A stretch of DNA of 64,000 nt from Beijerinckiaceae bacterium (GCA_027533425.1 JAPZUD010000006.1:310001-374000); one strand, 5' to 3'; positions 1-8,888 are shown, numbered from the stretch's first letter. Translations and numbers: made by a program. The notes: generated from the sequence alone by a model not told the origin.

Positions 1-649
1 GGTCAGGGTCATCCGCGACGAGATTCTTGATCTCGACCCGCGGCTCGTGCAGCACGACATGGCCGAGCCCGACGCCTTCCGCGATTGGCTGGGCCATCAA
101 GGCCAGCGACCGGCGGACCACGGTGCCGCCGCTCCCCGGCCGCGCCAGCGATTCGAGCTCGCCGCCGGCGATCATCTCGGCCAGCACCATCGCCGTCGTC
201 TGGAGCGCCTCGATCTCCTCCTCGGAATAGACCCGCGCCGCGCGGTTCTGGACAACGAGAACGCCGAGCGCGTTACCGCCCCGGAGAATCGGAACGCCCA
301 GGAAGGACGCGTAGATCTCCTCGCCCGTTTCCGGCTTGTAGGAGAAGGCCGGGTGGCTCTGCGCATCGGACAGGGCGAGCGGCTGCGCCTCGCGCGCGAT
401 CAGGCCGACAAGGCCCTCGTCCAGCCGCATCGTGGTGAGATGGACCGCCTCGCGGTTCAGGCCCTCGGTGGCATAGAGCTCGAGCGTATTGTCGGCGCGG
501 GCGACATAGACCGAGCAGACCTCGGCCACCATGTTGTTGGCGATCAGGACGACGATGCGGTCAAGCCGGGCCTGGGCGTTCGCCGGCTCGCTCATGACCT
601 CGCGCAGGCGCCGCAGCAGCACGCGGGGACCGACGAGCGTGCCTCGCAT
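1..649 (-). CDS. ptsP: Phosphoenolpyruvate-protein phosphotransferase PtsP, 5' part (GAF domain)
   Basis: N-terminal part of EI-Ntr, which starts the nitrogen PTS phosphorelay by autophosphorylating from PEP and passing phosphate to NPr. The gene reads leftward and leaves the window, so only about 216 residues are seen. These form the GAF sensor domain (for example FLGVPILRGGNALGVLVVQN and a YSEEEIEAL stretch). The start of the PEP-utiliser part (LMAQPIAEGVGLGHVVLHEP) follows; the catalytic His and PEP-binding barrel lie outside. The ATG at 647-649 has AAGGA about 10 nt upstream. Sitting just downstream of lysC is the usual arrangement in Rhizobiales. EI-Ntr GAF domains are known to sense glutamine in relatives; whether this one does is inference. 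Confidence 0.9.
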   Translation of the reverse strand, partial: MRGTLVGPRVLLRRLREVMSEPANAQARLDRIVVLIANNMVAEVCSVYVARADNTLELYATEGLNREAVHLTTMRLDEGLVGLIAREAQPLALSDAQSHPAFSYKPETGEEIYASFLGVPILRGGNALGVLVVQNRAARVYSEEEIEALQTTAMVLAEMIAGGELESLARPGSGGTVVRRSLALMAQPIAEGVGLGHVVLHEPRVEIKNLVADDPD

Positions 650-763
650 CAACCGATATCCTTATGCTCGAGCCTGACGGGGAAACCCGGAATCCGAACC
701 ATTCCCTTTCCCTGCTACAATGCCGCAGGGCCAGAACGCAAGTCATGCCTTTCCTGCGTGGGA

Positions 764-784
764 AAAGCCACAAATCCCGGCTTT
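764..784 (-). terminator. Probable terminator of lysC
   Basis: On the minus strand, a 6-bp stem AAAGCC/GGCTTT with a 9-nt loop starts 11 nt after the lysC stop and is followed by T and C residues. The stem is short, so this is a weak intrinsic terminator. Confidence 0.4.
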
Positions 785-795
785 CTTCGCCAGAC

Positions 796-2046
796 TCAGG
801 CGGCGTCGAGCCCGTAGAGCGAGTGCAGCGTGCGCACGGCCAGCTCGGTATAGGCCACGTCGATCAGCACCGAGAACTTGATCTCGCTGGTGGTGATCGC
901 GCGGATATTGATGCCGCGTTCGGCCAGCGCCTTGAAGGCCTTGGCGGCAACCCCCGCATGGCTGCGCATGCCGACACCGATCGCCGAGATCTTCGCCACT
1001 TCCTGCGCGCTCTGGACCAGCTTGTAGCCGATCTCGGCCTTGCGCTTCTCGATCACATCCATCGCCCGGGCGTAATCGGCCGAGGGAACGGTGAAGGTGA
1101 TATCCGTCGTCGCGCCATCCGCCGAGACATTCTGGACGATCATGTCGACCACGATCGAGGCCGCAGCCAGCGGCTCGAAGACCGCGGCGGCAACGCCCGG
1201 CTTGTCGGCGACCTCGCGCAGCGTGATCTGCGCTTCATCCTTCGAATAGGCGATACCCGTGACGACAGGCTGTTCCATGATGTCTTCCTCGGCGCAGATC
1301 AGGGTGCCCGGCATGGGCTGGGCGGGATTGTCGAAGCTCGACCGGACGAAGGTCCGGACATTATGCACCATTGCCAGCTCGACCGAGCGAACCTGCAGGA
1401 CCTTGGCCCCGAGCGAGGCCATTTCCAGCATTTCCTCGAAGGCCACGCGGTCCAGCCGGCGGGCCTTGCTGACGATGCGCGGATCGGTCGTATAGACGCC
1501 GTCCACATCGGTGTAGATGTCGCAGCGTTCCGCCCGGATAGCCGCAGCCAGCGCGACGGCGCTGGTATCAGAACCGCCGCGGCCGAGCGTGGTCAGCCGG
1601 CCCGACGGGGCATGGATGCCCTGGAACCCGGCCACCACGGCAACCTCGCGGTCTCGGGCGAAGGATTCCAGCATGCGCGTCCCGTCAATGGCCTTGATCC
1701 GGGCCGAGCCATGGGCATCGTCGGTCTCGAAGGGCACCTGCCAGCCCTGCCAGGACCGCGCCTTGATGCCGATCGCCTGCAACGCGATGGCGAGAAGTCC
1801 CGTCGTCACCTGCTCGCCGCTGGCGACCACCGCGTCATATTCGCGCGGATCATACAGCGGCGCCGCTTCCTTGCACCAGGCGACAAGCTCGTTGGTCTTG
1901 CCCGACATGGCGGAAACCACGACGGCAACATCGTAGCCGGCCTCGATTTCCCGCTTCACATGCTGGGCCACGTTCTTGATGCGCTCGACATTGGCGACGG
2001 ACGTGCCGCCAAACTTCATGACGAGCCGGGGACGGGATGGGGACAC
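796..2046 (-). CDS. lysC: Aspartokinase
   Basis: ATP-dependent phosphorylation of L-aspartate, the first step towards lysine, threonine, methionine and diaminopimelate. The N-terminal kinase motif KFGGTSVANVERIKN begins at residue 11 and TLGRGGSDTSAVALAAA lies in the amino-acid-kinase fold. The C-terminal third carries two ACT domains (around EAQITLREVADKPGVAAAVF and KISAIGVGMRSHAGVAAKAF) that normally bind the feedback inhibitors. At 416 residues this is the usual alphaproteobacterial monofunctional length. The much longer open frame upstream is non-coding. I place the start at the GTG at 2044-2046 (VSPSRPRLVMKFGG), with AAGGCGAG just upstream; an ATG nine codons in (2019) is possible but would trim the first strand. 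ubiG is divergent, 126 bp away. Confidence 0.96.
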   Translation of the reverse strand: MSPSRPRLVMKFGGTSVANVERIKNVAQHVKREIEAGYDVAVVVSAMSGKTNELVAWCKEAAPLYDPREYDAVVASGEQVTTGLLAIALQAIGIKARSWQGWQVPFETDDAHGSARIKAIDGTRMLESFARDREVAVVAGFQGIHAPSGRLTTLGRGGSDTSAVALAAAIRAERCDIYTDVDGVYTTDPRIVSKARRLDRVAFEEMLEMASLGAKVLQVRSVELAMVHNVRTFVRSSFDNPAQPMPGTLICAEEDIMEQPVVTGIAYSKDEAQITLREVADKPGVAAAVFEPLAAASIVVDMIVQNVSADGATTDITFTVPSADYARAMDVIEKRKAEIGYKLVQSAQEVAKISAIGVGMRSHAGVAAKAFKALAERGINIRAITTSEIKFSVLIDVAYTELAVRTLHSLYGLDAA

Positions 2047-2172
2047 GGGACACTCGCCTTCGGGATCTTGCGGGGGTGATGACAACCCCCGAGGGTGGAA
2101 ATTCCGGACCGCGCGCGTATAGAAGGGGGCGGCAGATCGGTCAATCTGGCCTTTCGCCGATCGGAGTTTCCC

Positions 2173-2931
2173 ATGCCTGACCCCGCCGCTTCTGTCGATG
2201 CCGGAAATCTCGATCCCGCCGAAATCGGTCGGTTCAATGCGCTGGCCGAGACCTGGTGGGATCCGAACGGGCCGATGAAGCCCCTGCACCGGCTGAACCC
2301 GACCCGGCTGACCTTCCTGCGCCGCGTGCTCTCGACGCATTTCGGCCGCGACCCGCGCGCCCTCGAGGCATTTTCCGGGCTTCGCCTCCTCGATCTCGGC
2401 TGCGGCGCCGGGCTGGTTGCCGAGCCGATGACCCGGATGGGCTTCACCGTGACAGGCCTCGACCTTGCGGAGGACAATATCCGCGTCGCCCGCCAGCACG
2501 CCGAAGCCGGTGGCCTCGCCATCGATTACCGCGTCCTTCCGGTCGAGGCGCTCGAACCCGAAGCGCCCTTCGATGCGATCACCATGCTCGAGGTGGTCGA
2601 GCATGTGCCGGATGTCGAGGCCTTCGTGAAAGCAGCATCCCGCCTTCTCCGGCCGGGCGGCATCCTCGTCGCCTCGACGCTCAACCGGACGTTGAAATCC
2701 TGGGGCCTTGCCATTGTCGGCGCGGAATATGTCCTGCGCTGGCTGCCGCGGGGCACGCATGACTGGAAGCGCTTCGTCACGCCGGACGAGCTCGACACGC
2801 ATTTCATCGCCGCCGGACTGACGCCGACGACACGCAGCGGCATGGTCTTCCAGCCACTCACCGGGGCCTGGCAGCTTTCGGAGGATTGCGACGTGAATTA
2901 TCTCGCCGTGGCCGTGAAGCCCGGCGCCTGA
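2173..2931 (+). CDS. ubiG: Ubiquinone biosynthesis O-methyltransferase UbiG
   Basis: SAM-dependent methyltransferase that carries out both O-methylations of ubiquinone biosynthesis. Class I motif I LDLGCGAG is at residues 73-80, followed by TGLDLAEDNI and the post-motif LEVVEHVPD; the N-terminal FNALAETWWDPNGPMKPLH stretch is characteristic of UbiG. Its length of 252 residues is standard. The ATG at 2173 was chosen because the family begins shortly before the FNALA motif; the frame open upstream to 2095 has no homology-like sequence. Divergent from lysC. Confidence 0.95.
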   Translation: MPDPAASVDAGNLDPAEIGRFNALAETWWDPNGPMKPLHRLNPTRLTFLRRVLSTHFGRDPRALEAFSGLRLLDLGCGAGLVAEPMTRMGFTVTGLDLAEDNIRVARQHAEAGGLAIDYRVLPVEALEPEAPFDAITMLEVVEHVPDVEAFVKAASRLLRPGGILVASTLNRTLKSWGLAIVGAEYVLRWLPRGTHDWKRFVTPDELDTHFIAAGLTPTTRSGMVFQPLTGAWQLSEDCDVNYLAVAVKPGA

Positions 2932-2949
2932 TCCCTTGCCGGCCCGGTT

Positions 2950-3378
2950 CTAGTTCCGGTCATCCGGCAGGACGGGGATCGGCATCACGTCGATTCCCTC
3001 TTCGTGCAGGGAGGCGGCTTCCTGCACCGACGTCGTGCCGTAGATCGCGCGTTCCTCGGTCTCGCCATAATGGATCTTGCGCGCTTCCTCGGCGAAACGT
3101 GGACCGACATGTTCGGCATTGGCCTCGATCTGTGCACGAAGCGCGCGGAGCATCTGCCGGATCTCGGCATCGGGCGCCGCCGGCATGACCATGGGCTGTC
3201 CGGCCTCTTCCTTCCGGGTGGCGACAGCCGGCGCCATGATCTGCTTGGTGACGCGCGGGGACTGGCAGGTCGGGCAATTCACCTGCCCGCGCTTGACCTG
3301 CCGGTCGAAGCTTTCGCTGTCGCGGAACCAGCTTTCGAACGCATGGCCCGCATCGCAGATGAGGGCGTAGCGGATCAT
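2950..3378 (-). CDS. DUF1178 family protein
   Basis: A 142-residue protein of a conserved but uncharacterised alphaproteobacterial/betaproteobacterial family. It opens with MIRYALICDAGHAFESWF and carries C8, C35 and C38 in a CPTC zinc-ribbon-like knuckle. The middle is Ala/Pro-rich and the C terminus ends with EEARKIHYGETEERAIYG and a PIPVLP tail, both typical of the family. Its ATG overlaps the stop of the upstream nitrilase (ATGA), so it is translationally coupled as the last gene of the comF-grxC-nitrilase operon. The function is unknown. Confidence 0.88.
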   Translation of the reverse strand: MIRYALICDAGHAFESWFRDSESFDRQVKRGQVNCPTCQSPRVTKQIMAPAVATRKEEAGQPMVMPAAPDAEIRQMLRALRAQIEANAEHVGPRFAEEARKIHYGETEERAIYGTTSVQEAASLHEEGIDVMPIPVLPDDRN

Positions 3379-4226
3379 TCGGCCGCCTGCTCCGCGATGA
3401 AGCCCTGCCGCGAGACCGTAATCGACCGCGCATGGCGAAGCGCCGGGATCCGGCTCCGCGCCTCGCGCACGCGCTCGAGATCGATCTCCGCCAGAAAGAT
3501 GCCCGGCGCATCGTCGCCCTCGGCCAGCACGCGGCCCCAGGGATCGACGATGATCGAATGGCCATAGCTCTCGCGGCCGTCTTCGTGGCGGCCGCCCTGC
3601 GCGGCGGAAACCATGTAGGAGCCGGTCTCGATGGCCCGCGCGCGCTGCAGCACCTGCCAATGCGCCTCGCCCGTCTGCCGGGTGAAGCAGGCCGGCGCCG
3701 TCAGGATGTCGGCCCCCTCCTTCGCGAGGGCATGGAACAGGGCGGGGAAGCGCAGGTCGTAGCATATGCCCATGCCAAGTACCGCGCCCGCAGCCGGGGC
3801 CAGAACCGCGCAATCCCCGGCCTGATAGGTCGCGCTTTCACGCCAGCTCTCGCCATTGGGCAGGTCGACATCGAACAGGTGCATCTTGCCATAGCTCGCG
3901 GTGATCTCTCCCTCGGCATCGATGAGGAAGCCGCGATTGGCCAGCCGGTCGCCGGATTTCACCGCGATCGAGCCGAGATGGAACGAAACCGAATAGCGCC
4001 GGGCGAAATCACGCACCGCCGCGAGCATCGGATCCTCCTCCTCGGACCGGACAGTTTCGAAGAGACGGGCCCGGTCACGCTCAAGAATATTCGACATTTC
4101 CGGCGATTGCAGGAACCGCGCGCCCTGCGCGGCGGCATCGCTGGCCAGGCCAAGGAGATCATCGATGTTCCGGGCGACATCGCGCCCGGTCCGCATCTGC
4201 AGGACGGCGGCAACGAAGCGGCTCAT
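3375..4226 (-). CDS. Carbon-nitrogen hydrolase (nitrilase superfamily, Nit1/2-like)
   Basis: A 283-residue cytoplasmic amidase of the nitrilase superfamily with the complete catalytic triad: E43 (SPEMS), K114 (YGKMHLFDVD) and C155 (MGICYDLRFP). Sequence around the triad matches the Nit1/Nit2 branch, whose characterised members hydrolyse deaminated glutathione. That substrate is inferred from family resemblance and from the adjacent glutaredoxin. It overlaps grxC upstream by 4 bp and DUF1178 downstream by 4 bp, so the three genes are co-transcribed. Confidence 0.9.
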   Translation of the reverse strand: MSRFVAAVLQMRTGRDVARNIDDLLGLASDAAAQGARFLQSPEMSNILERDRARLFETVRSEEEDPMLAAVRDFARRYSVSFHLGSIAVKSGDRLANRGFLIDAEGEITASYGKMHLFDVDLPNGESWRESATYQAGDCAVLAPAAGAVLGMGICYDLRFPALFHALAKEGADILTAPACFTRQTGEAHWQVLQRARAIETGSYMVSAAQGGRHEDGRESYGHSIIVDPWGRVLAEGDDAPGIFLAEIDLERVREARSRIPALRHARSITVSRQGFIAEQAAE

Positions 4227-4495
4227 GATGTTGCCGCCTTCCCGGCAAGGAGCGGATCGAGCCCGCCGCGCGAATCCAGCGCGTAGAGATCGTCGCAGCC
4301 CCCGACATGGAATCCGTCGATGAAGATCTGCGGGACGGTGGACCGGCCATTCGCCTTCTGGGTCATCGCCCGCTGGCCTGCCGGATCCCGCGTGAGATCA
4401 ATCTCGCGGAACGTCACGCCCTTCTGCCGCAGCAACGCCTTGGCGGCATCGCAATAGGGGCAATAGGCCTTCGCATAGACAAGGACTTCAGCCAT
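4223..4495 (-). CDS. grxC: Glutaredoxin 3
   Basis: A 90-residue dithiol glutaredoxin using glutathione to reduce disulfides. Active site C12-P-Y-C15, the cis-proline TVPQIFIDG and the GGCDDLYALDSRGGLD C-terminal signature are all present. It lies 8 bp downstream of the comF stop and overlaps the nitrilase start, in the standard Rhizobiales order comF-grxC-nit-DUF1178. Confidence 0.95.
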   Translation of the reverse strand: MAEVLVYAKAYCPYCDAAKALLRQKGVTFREIDLTRDPAGQRAMTQKANGRSTVPQIFIDGFHVGGCDDLYALDSRGGLDPLLAGKAATS

Positions 4496-4503
4496 CTCAT
4501 TCC

Positions 4504-5271
4504 TCAGGGCAGCGCCTCGCTGCCGGTGACAAGCGAAAAGGTCAGCACATCAATGCGCCCGGCGCCGGCCTTTCGCAAGATATGGGCACAGGCATTGAGT
4601 GTTGCACCCGTCGTCCGCACATCGTCGATCACAACCACGCGATGGCCGGCGAGGCGCCGCGCACCATCCGGACAGACGGCGAAGGCGCCGCTGACATTGC
4701 CCTGCCGTTCGGACCGGCGCAGCCCCACCTGCGGCGCGGTGGCGCGGCGGCGGAGCAACGCGTCATCGATAACCGGGAGTCCCGTGAGCCGACCGATTTC
4801 CCGGGCGAGCAAAGCCGCCTGGTTGTAGCGCCGGCGCCAGAGCCGGCCGCGATGCAGCGGCACCGGCACCAGAACCGTTGCATCGGCGAGAAGAGGCCGG
4901 CCTGCTGCGACCATCAGACGCGCCATCAGCGGGGCAAGGTCGAGCCGTTCGCCATATTTGAGCCGCGTGACCAGCTGCCGCGCGGCGCCGGCATGGCGCA
5001 GGGCTGCGCGCCCCCGGTCGAAGGCGGGCGGATCGGCCATGGCAGCGGGCGAGAGCATCTCGGCCCCGAAATCCACGGCGAAGGGCGTGCCGAGCCGTTG
5101 GCAGACCGGATCATGGATGAACCCCATCCCGCGCCAGCATTCGGCGCAGAGCCCGCCGGGATCGGCGGTGGCCGCCTGGCACAGGACGCATTGCGGCGGG
5201 AGGAGGAAATCCGCCAGGCCACGGGCGCCACGATGGACGGCGCCCTTCAAAAAGGAAAGAAACGGCATCAT
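4504..5271 (-). CDS. comF: ComF family phosphoribosyltransferase-like protein
   Basis: A 255-residue ComF/GntX protein. The N-terminal double-cysteine zinc ribbon (C28/C31 and C42/C45) is followed by a type I phosphoribosyltransferase fold with LVPVPLHRGRLWRRRYNQA and the PRPP-binding loop VVVIDDVRTTGAT. Family members are linked to DNA uptake or nucleotide metabolism, but the enzymatic role is not established. It is the first gene of the minus-strand operon, and its start is only 46 bp from that of the divergent methyltransferase at 5318. Confidence 0.92.
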   Translation of the reverse strand: MMPFLSFLKGAVHRGARGLADFLLPPQCVLCQAATADPGGLCAECWRGMGFIHDPVCQRLGTPFAVDFGAEMLSPAAMADPPAFDRGRAALRHAGAARQLVTRLKYGERLDLAPLMARLMVAAGRPLLADATVLVPVPLHRGRLWRRRYNQAALLAREIGRLTGLPVIDDALLRRRATAPQVGLRRSERQGNVSGAFAVCPDGARRLAGHRVVVIDDVRTTGATLNACAHILRKAGAGRIDVLTFSLVTGSEALP

Positions 5272-5317
5272 CTCTATGCTATCGCGCCGTCAGCCGGCGC
5301 CGGAAAAGGATCAGAAT

Positions 5318-6175
5318 ATGGCCGCGAGCGTTCCCGAACTCTTCGATCCCGTCAAGGCCGGCCTGGCTTTGGCACGGGCGCGGAGCCGCGGCGCAGAAAC
5401 CTTCCTGCTCGAGCGCAGCGCCGGTGATCTGGTCGACCGGCTGGCTCCGGTCCTGCGGGAATTCGACGGCGGGCTCGATCTCGGGACACCCGGCGGCTTT
5501 CTGGCAGACTGGCTTGCCCGCACGGGCCGGGCCCGTGGGCTGGTGGCCGCCGAACCGGAAACCCTGCTCGGCGAAACCGCCCCGGCCGGCGACCTGCCGC
5601 TGGTCGTCTCGGCCCATGCTCTCCACCGCGTGAACGACCTGCCGGGGTTGCTCGCCCGCATCCGCTCCCTGCTGAAGCCGGACGGGCTGCTGGTCGCTAC
5701 CTTTCCCGGCGGCGACACGCTGCACGAATTGCGCGAATGCCTGATGGTGGCGGAGAGCGAGATCCGCGGCGCAGCAGGCTTGCGCGTCTTTCCGATGGTC
5801 GATGTGCGCAGCGCCGGCCAGCTGCTCCAGCGCGCCGGATTCGCGCTGCCGGTCGCCGATCTCGACAGGGTCACCCTGCGCTATGCCACGATGTTCGATC
5901 TCGTGCAGGACTTGCGCGCCATGGGCGCAACGGCCCTGCCGCTTCTCCGCTCAGGCCAGCCGTCGCTGACGCGGGCAATCCTGCTCAGGGCGGCGGCGCT
6001 CTATGCCGAGCGCTTCGCGGATCCGGACGGGCGCCTGCGCGCCACATTCGACTTCATCTGGATATCGGGCTGGACGCCGCATGAAAGCCAGCAGAAGCCG
6101 GCACGGCGCGGCAGCGGCACCATGCGACTCGAGGAAGCCCTGGAGCGGATCCGGGCACAGGAAACGCCGGAATGA
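5318..6175 (+). CDS. Methyltransferase-domain protein (NDUFAF5/BioC-like)
   Basis: A 285-residue class I methyltransferase-fold protein. The order of elements resembles the NDUFAF5/BioC-like alphaproteobacterial family: an N-terminal LFDPVKAGLALARARSRG helix, a motif I region, LVVSAHALHRVNDLPGLLAR, and a post-core FPGGDTLHELRECLMVAE followed by MVDVRSAGQLLQRAGF. Motif I is degenerate (LDLGTPGGFLADWL instead of LDLGCGxG). SAM binding is therefore plausible but not certain. The ATG at 5318 has AAAAGGA 8 nt upstream; the frame is open far upstream without homology. Divergent from comF. Confidence 0.85.
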   Translation: MAASVPELFDPVKAGLALARARSRGAETFLLERSAGDLVDRLAPVLREFDGGLDLGTPGGFLADWLARTGRARGLVAAEPETLLGETAPAGDLPLVVSAHALHRVNDLPGLLARIRSLLKPDGLLVATFPGGDTLHELRECLMVAESEIRGAAGLRVFPMVDVRSAGQLLQRAGFALPVADLDRVTLRYATMFDLVQDLRAMGATALPLLRSGQPSLTRAILLRAAALYAERFADPDGRLRATFDFIWISGWTPHESQQKPARRGSGTMRLEEALERIRAQETPE

Positions 6176-6176
6176 C

Positions 6177-6353
6177 CTACTTGACGGCGTTCTTGATCAC
6201 GTTGCCGGCATTGGTCCACGACGCCATGAACCCTTCGTAGAAGCTGGGCCAGGCCGCCAGCAGCGCTGCAGCAAGCAGCACCGCGATCAGACTGTATTCG
6301 ATGGCTGTCGCGCCCTGTCGATCCTCGACAAACCGCCTCACGAGCGCCTTCAT
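6177..6353 (-). CDS. Flp/Fap-type pilin
   Basis: A 58-residue class III (type IVb) Flp pilin. A short basic leader MKALVRRFVEDRQG is followed by the cleavage and N-methylation site G-ATAIEYSL, with the invariant Glu at +5 and Tyr at +6, then an uninterrupted hydrophobic helix (LIAVLLAAALLAAW) and a short polar tail. Flp pilins are assembled by Tad/Cpa machinery, none of which lies in the window, so this is an orphan copy. Its stop lies 1 bp from the stop of the convergent methyltransferase. The longer frame upstream (to 6527) is the antisense of mutT and is not used. Confidence 0.88.
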   Translation of the reverse strand: MKALVRRFVEDRQGATAIEYSLIAVLLAAALLAAWPSFYEGFMASWTNAGNVIKNAVK

Positions 6354-6387
6354 TCCATCCTCCGGCCAGTCCGGCCCTTTCCCGGGC

Positions 6388-6786
6388 TCAAAGCAGGTCA
6401 ATGAGCGAGGGGATAAGGGGCTCGTCCGCCGGCGGCATCGGGAATTCCCGTAGCCGGTTGGGCGCCACCCAGCGGATCGCCTGATGCTCAACCGCCTGCG
6501 GGATTCCTTCCCAACGGCGGCAGACATACAATGGCATCAGCAAGTGAAAGTCCGGGTAAGCATATGAGGCGAAGTTGAGCGGCGCGAGACACGGCTCCTT
6601 AACCGTGATCGCCAGCTCCTCGCGCAATTCGCGGATCAGTGTCTCTTCCGGGCGCTCGCCCGGCTCGACCTTGCCGCCCGGGAATTCCCAGAGCCCGCCA
6701 AAACTCTTGCCGGCCGGCCGCTGGGCAATGAGAACGCGCCGGTCGGCATCGACCAGCGCGGCCGCAACCACGAGAACCAGCTTCAA
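6388..6786 (-). CDS. mutT: MutT-type 8-oxo-dGTP diphosphatase
   Basis: A 132-residue Nudix hydrolase that cleans oxidised dGTP from the nucleotide pool. The Nudix box runs from G38 to I60 (GKVEPGE...RELREELAI). The metal-ligand glutamates REL-R-EE are intact, but the near-invariant Gly of the terminal EExGU is Ala59. It overlaps the argJ stop by 4 bp (translational coupling), the usual argJ-mutT pairing in Rhizobiales. Confidence 0.93.
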   Translation of the reverse strand: MKLVLVVAAALVDADRRVLIAQRPAGKSFGGLWEFPGGKVEPGERPEETLIRELREELAITVKEPCLAPLNFASYAYPDFHLLMPLYVCRRWEGIPQAVEHQAIRWVAPNRLREFPMPPADEPLIPSLIDLL

Positions 6787-8033
6787 GAGCGGTAATCCCC
6801 GTTGATCTCGACATAGGCCTTGGTCAGGTCGCAGGTGTAGACAGTGGCCCTGCCCCGGCCGAGACCGATCTCGGCCCGCACGCGGATATGGTCACCCTGC
6901 ATGTAGGCGGAAACCGCCGCCTCGTCATAGCCGGGATCCCGTGCGCCGAGATGGGCCACGCGATGCGGCCCGAAATGGATCGAGAGCAGGTCGCGCTCGG
7001 CTGGCTCGCCGGCCTTGCCGACCGCCATGACGATCCGGCCCCAGTTCGCATCCTCGCCAGCGACGGCCGTCTTGACCAGCGGCGAATTGGCGATCGACAT
7101 CGCGATGCGCTTGGCCGAACGGCTGCTCGTTGCGCCCTCGACCGTCACCTCGATCAGCTTGCGCGCCCCCTCGCCATCCCGTGCGACCTGCACTGCAAGG
7201 TCAAGCAGCAGCGCATTGAGCGCCCGCCGGAACCCGCCCAGCCGGGCATCGCCGGGGGCCGTGACCGGCTTCTGGCCGCGTTTCGTTGCCTGGCCTGTGG
7301 CGAAGAGCATCAGCGTGTCGGAGGTCGACATGTCGCTGTCGACCGTGACGGCGTTGAAGCTGCCGCGCACACCCTTCGCCAGGCATTCCTGCAGCGCCGG
7401 AGCCTCGATCGCGGCATCGGTGAAGACGAAGGAGAGCATCGTCGCCATGTCGGGCGCGATCATGCCGGCCCCCTTGGCAATGCCGGAAATCGTCACGTCG
7501 ACGCCGTCGATCTTCGCCTTGCGCGTCGCGACCTTGGGGAAGGTATCCGTGGTCATGATCGCGCGGGCGGCTTCGAGCCAGGCATCCCCCTTCACGCGCG
7601 ACGCGCATTCGGCCAGAACGCCGTTGAATTTCGTCGCGTCGAGCGGCTCGCCGATGACCCCGGTCGAGGCAATGGCGATCTCGCCCGGCGTGCAGCCCAC
7701 GGCCTTCGCGCCGATTTCCGCCGTCAGCTTCACGGCATCCCGGCCCTTGAGGCCGGTAAAGGCATTGGCATTGCCCGAATTGACGATCACCGCCCGGGCC
7801 TTGCCGCCCGGCAGGACCTGGCGGCACCAGTCGACTGCCGCGGAGGGGCATTTCGACCGGGTGAAGACCCCGGCCATGGTGCTGCCCGGGGCCAGTACGG
7901 CCAGAAGCACATCCGTCCGCCCCTTGTAACGGATGCCGGCTTCGGCCGTGGCAAAGGCCACACCGTCGATCGCCGGCATCCTGGGCATCTTCTTCGGGGC
8001 GAGAGGCGAAACGGGAACGTTCTTGCCGGCCAT
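6783..8033 (-). CDS. argJ: Bifunctional glutamate N-acetyltransferase/ornithine acetyltransferase
   Basis: Transfers acetyl from N-acetylornithine to glutamate in the cyclic arginine pathway. The 416-residue precursor is normally self-cleaved into two chains at the Ala-Thr bond of [14 protein letters not shown], here A197-T198 with T198 becoming the nucleophile. Other family blocks are [11 protein letters not shown] and GEDANWGRI. The ATG at 8031-8033 is preferred over a TTG two codons upstream. It follows the parvulin gene by 12 bp and overlaps mutT, forming one operon. Confidence 0.96.
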   Translation of the reverse strand: MAGKNVPVSPLAPKKMPRMPAIDGVAFATAEAGIRYKGRTDVLLAVLAPGSTMAGVFTRSKCPSAAVDWCRQVLPGGKARAVIVNSGNANAFTGLKGRDAVKLTAEIGAKAVGCTPGEIAIASTGVIGEPLDATKFNGVLAECASRVKGDAWLEAARAIMTTDTFPKVATRKAKIDGVDVTISGIAKGAGMIAPDMATMLSFVFTDAAIEAPALQECLAKGVRGSFNAVTVDSDMSTSDTLMLFATGQATKRGQKPVTAPGDARLGGFRRALNALLLDLAVQVARDGEGARKLIEVTVEGATSSRSAKRIAMSIANSPLVKTAVAGEDANWGRIVMAVGKAGEPAERDLLSIHFGPHRVAHLGARDPGYDEAAVSAYMQGDHIRVRAEIGLGRGRATVYTCDLTKAYVEINGDYRS

Positions 8034-8045
8034 GACCAACCTGCC

Positions 8046-8888
8046 TCAGTTCTTTTTCTGCTCGCCGGGCTTCGCTTCCGCCGGGGCGTCCAGCTTCTCG
8101 ATCTTGGCCGCCTGCCGCAGCTTGGTGAGATATTCCTGCTGCGCGCGCGCGGCGAGCGACTGGGCGACCCGGTCCTTGATCTGGTCGAAGGCCGGCAGCG
8201 GCCGCTGGCGACGCTCCTCGACCTTGATGACATGCCAGCCGAACTGGCTCTTGACCGGGGCGGAAAGCTCGCCCGGCTTCATCGCAAAGGCGGCATTGGC
8301 GAATTCCGGCACCATCCGGTCCTGGGTGAAGAAGCCGAGATCGCCCCCTTCCGCGCCCGAACCGGGATCCTTCGAGGCTTCCTTGGCAACCTTGGCGAAA
8401 TCCTCGCCGCCCTTCAGCCGCGCGACGATCTTCTTCGCGTCATCCTCGTTCTCGACGAGAATATGGCGCGCCCGCACCTCGTCGACCGGTTTGATCTGCG
8501 CGACCTGCTCGTCATAGAATTTCTTGACGGCGGCATCGCTGGTCGCGGCATTCGCCTCGCGGAGCAGCAATTGCTGCATCAGCACGCGCTGCTGGACATA
8601 GGCCATGCGGCGCTTGAACTCGTCGGTCTGGTCGATCTTGTCGGCCTTGGCCTTCTGCGCGACGATCTTCATCTCGATCAGGAATTCGAGCGTCAGGTTG
8701 CGCAGGCCATCCGGCGTCAGGTTGGGGTATTCCGAACCGACATCGTCCATCGCCGTGGTGACATCCAGTTCGGTGATCGGCTCGCCATTGACGCGGGCAA
8801 GGACCTTGCCGGCAGGGGTCTGGGCCATCGCCACCGGGCCGGAAAGGCCGATAGCCAGGGCAAGCGAGAGAAGGAGCGTCTTGGACAT
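8046..8888 (-). CDS. Periplasmic parvulin-type peptidyl-prolyl isomerase
   Basis: A 280-residue PpiC/SurA-family foldase. A signal peptide (MSKTLLLSLALAIGLSGPVAMA, cleaved before QTP) is followed by a SurA-like N-terminal helical chaperone segment (ARVNGEPITELDV...) and one rotamase domain (VRARHILVENEDDAKKI through GDLGFFTQDRMVPEFANAAF to SQFGWHVIKVEER). The tail is Lys/Pro-rich. It should help outer-membrane or secreted protein folding. GGAG lies 7 nt upstream of the ATG at 8886-8888. It is the first gene of the parvulin-argJ-mutT operon and divergent from secA. Confidence 0.92.
   Translation of the reverse strand: MSKTLLLSLALAIGLSGPVAMAQTPAGKVLARVNGEPITELDVTTAMDDVGSEYPNLTPDGLRNLTLEFLIEMKIVAQKAKADKIDQTDEFKRRMAYVQQRVLMQQLLLREANAATSDAAVKKFYDEQVAQIKPVDEVRARHILVENEDDAKKIVARLKGGEDFAKVAKEASKDPGSGAEGGDLGFFTQDRMVPEFANAAFAMKPGELSAPVKSQFGWHVIKVEERRQRPLPAFDQIKDRVAQSLAARAQQEYLTKLRQAAKIEKLDAPAEAKPGEQKKN

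Noticed and set aside
796-2802. Aspartokinase read with a 250-residue N-terminal extension
   Set aside because: The extra part is antisense to ubiG and has no homology; the family starts near the KFGGTS motif.
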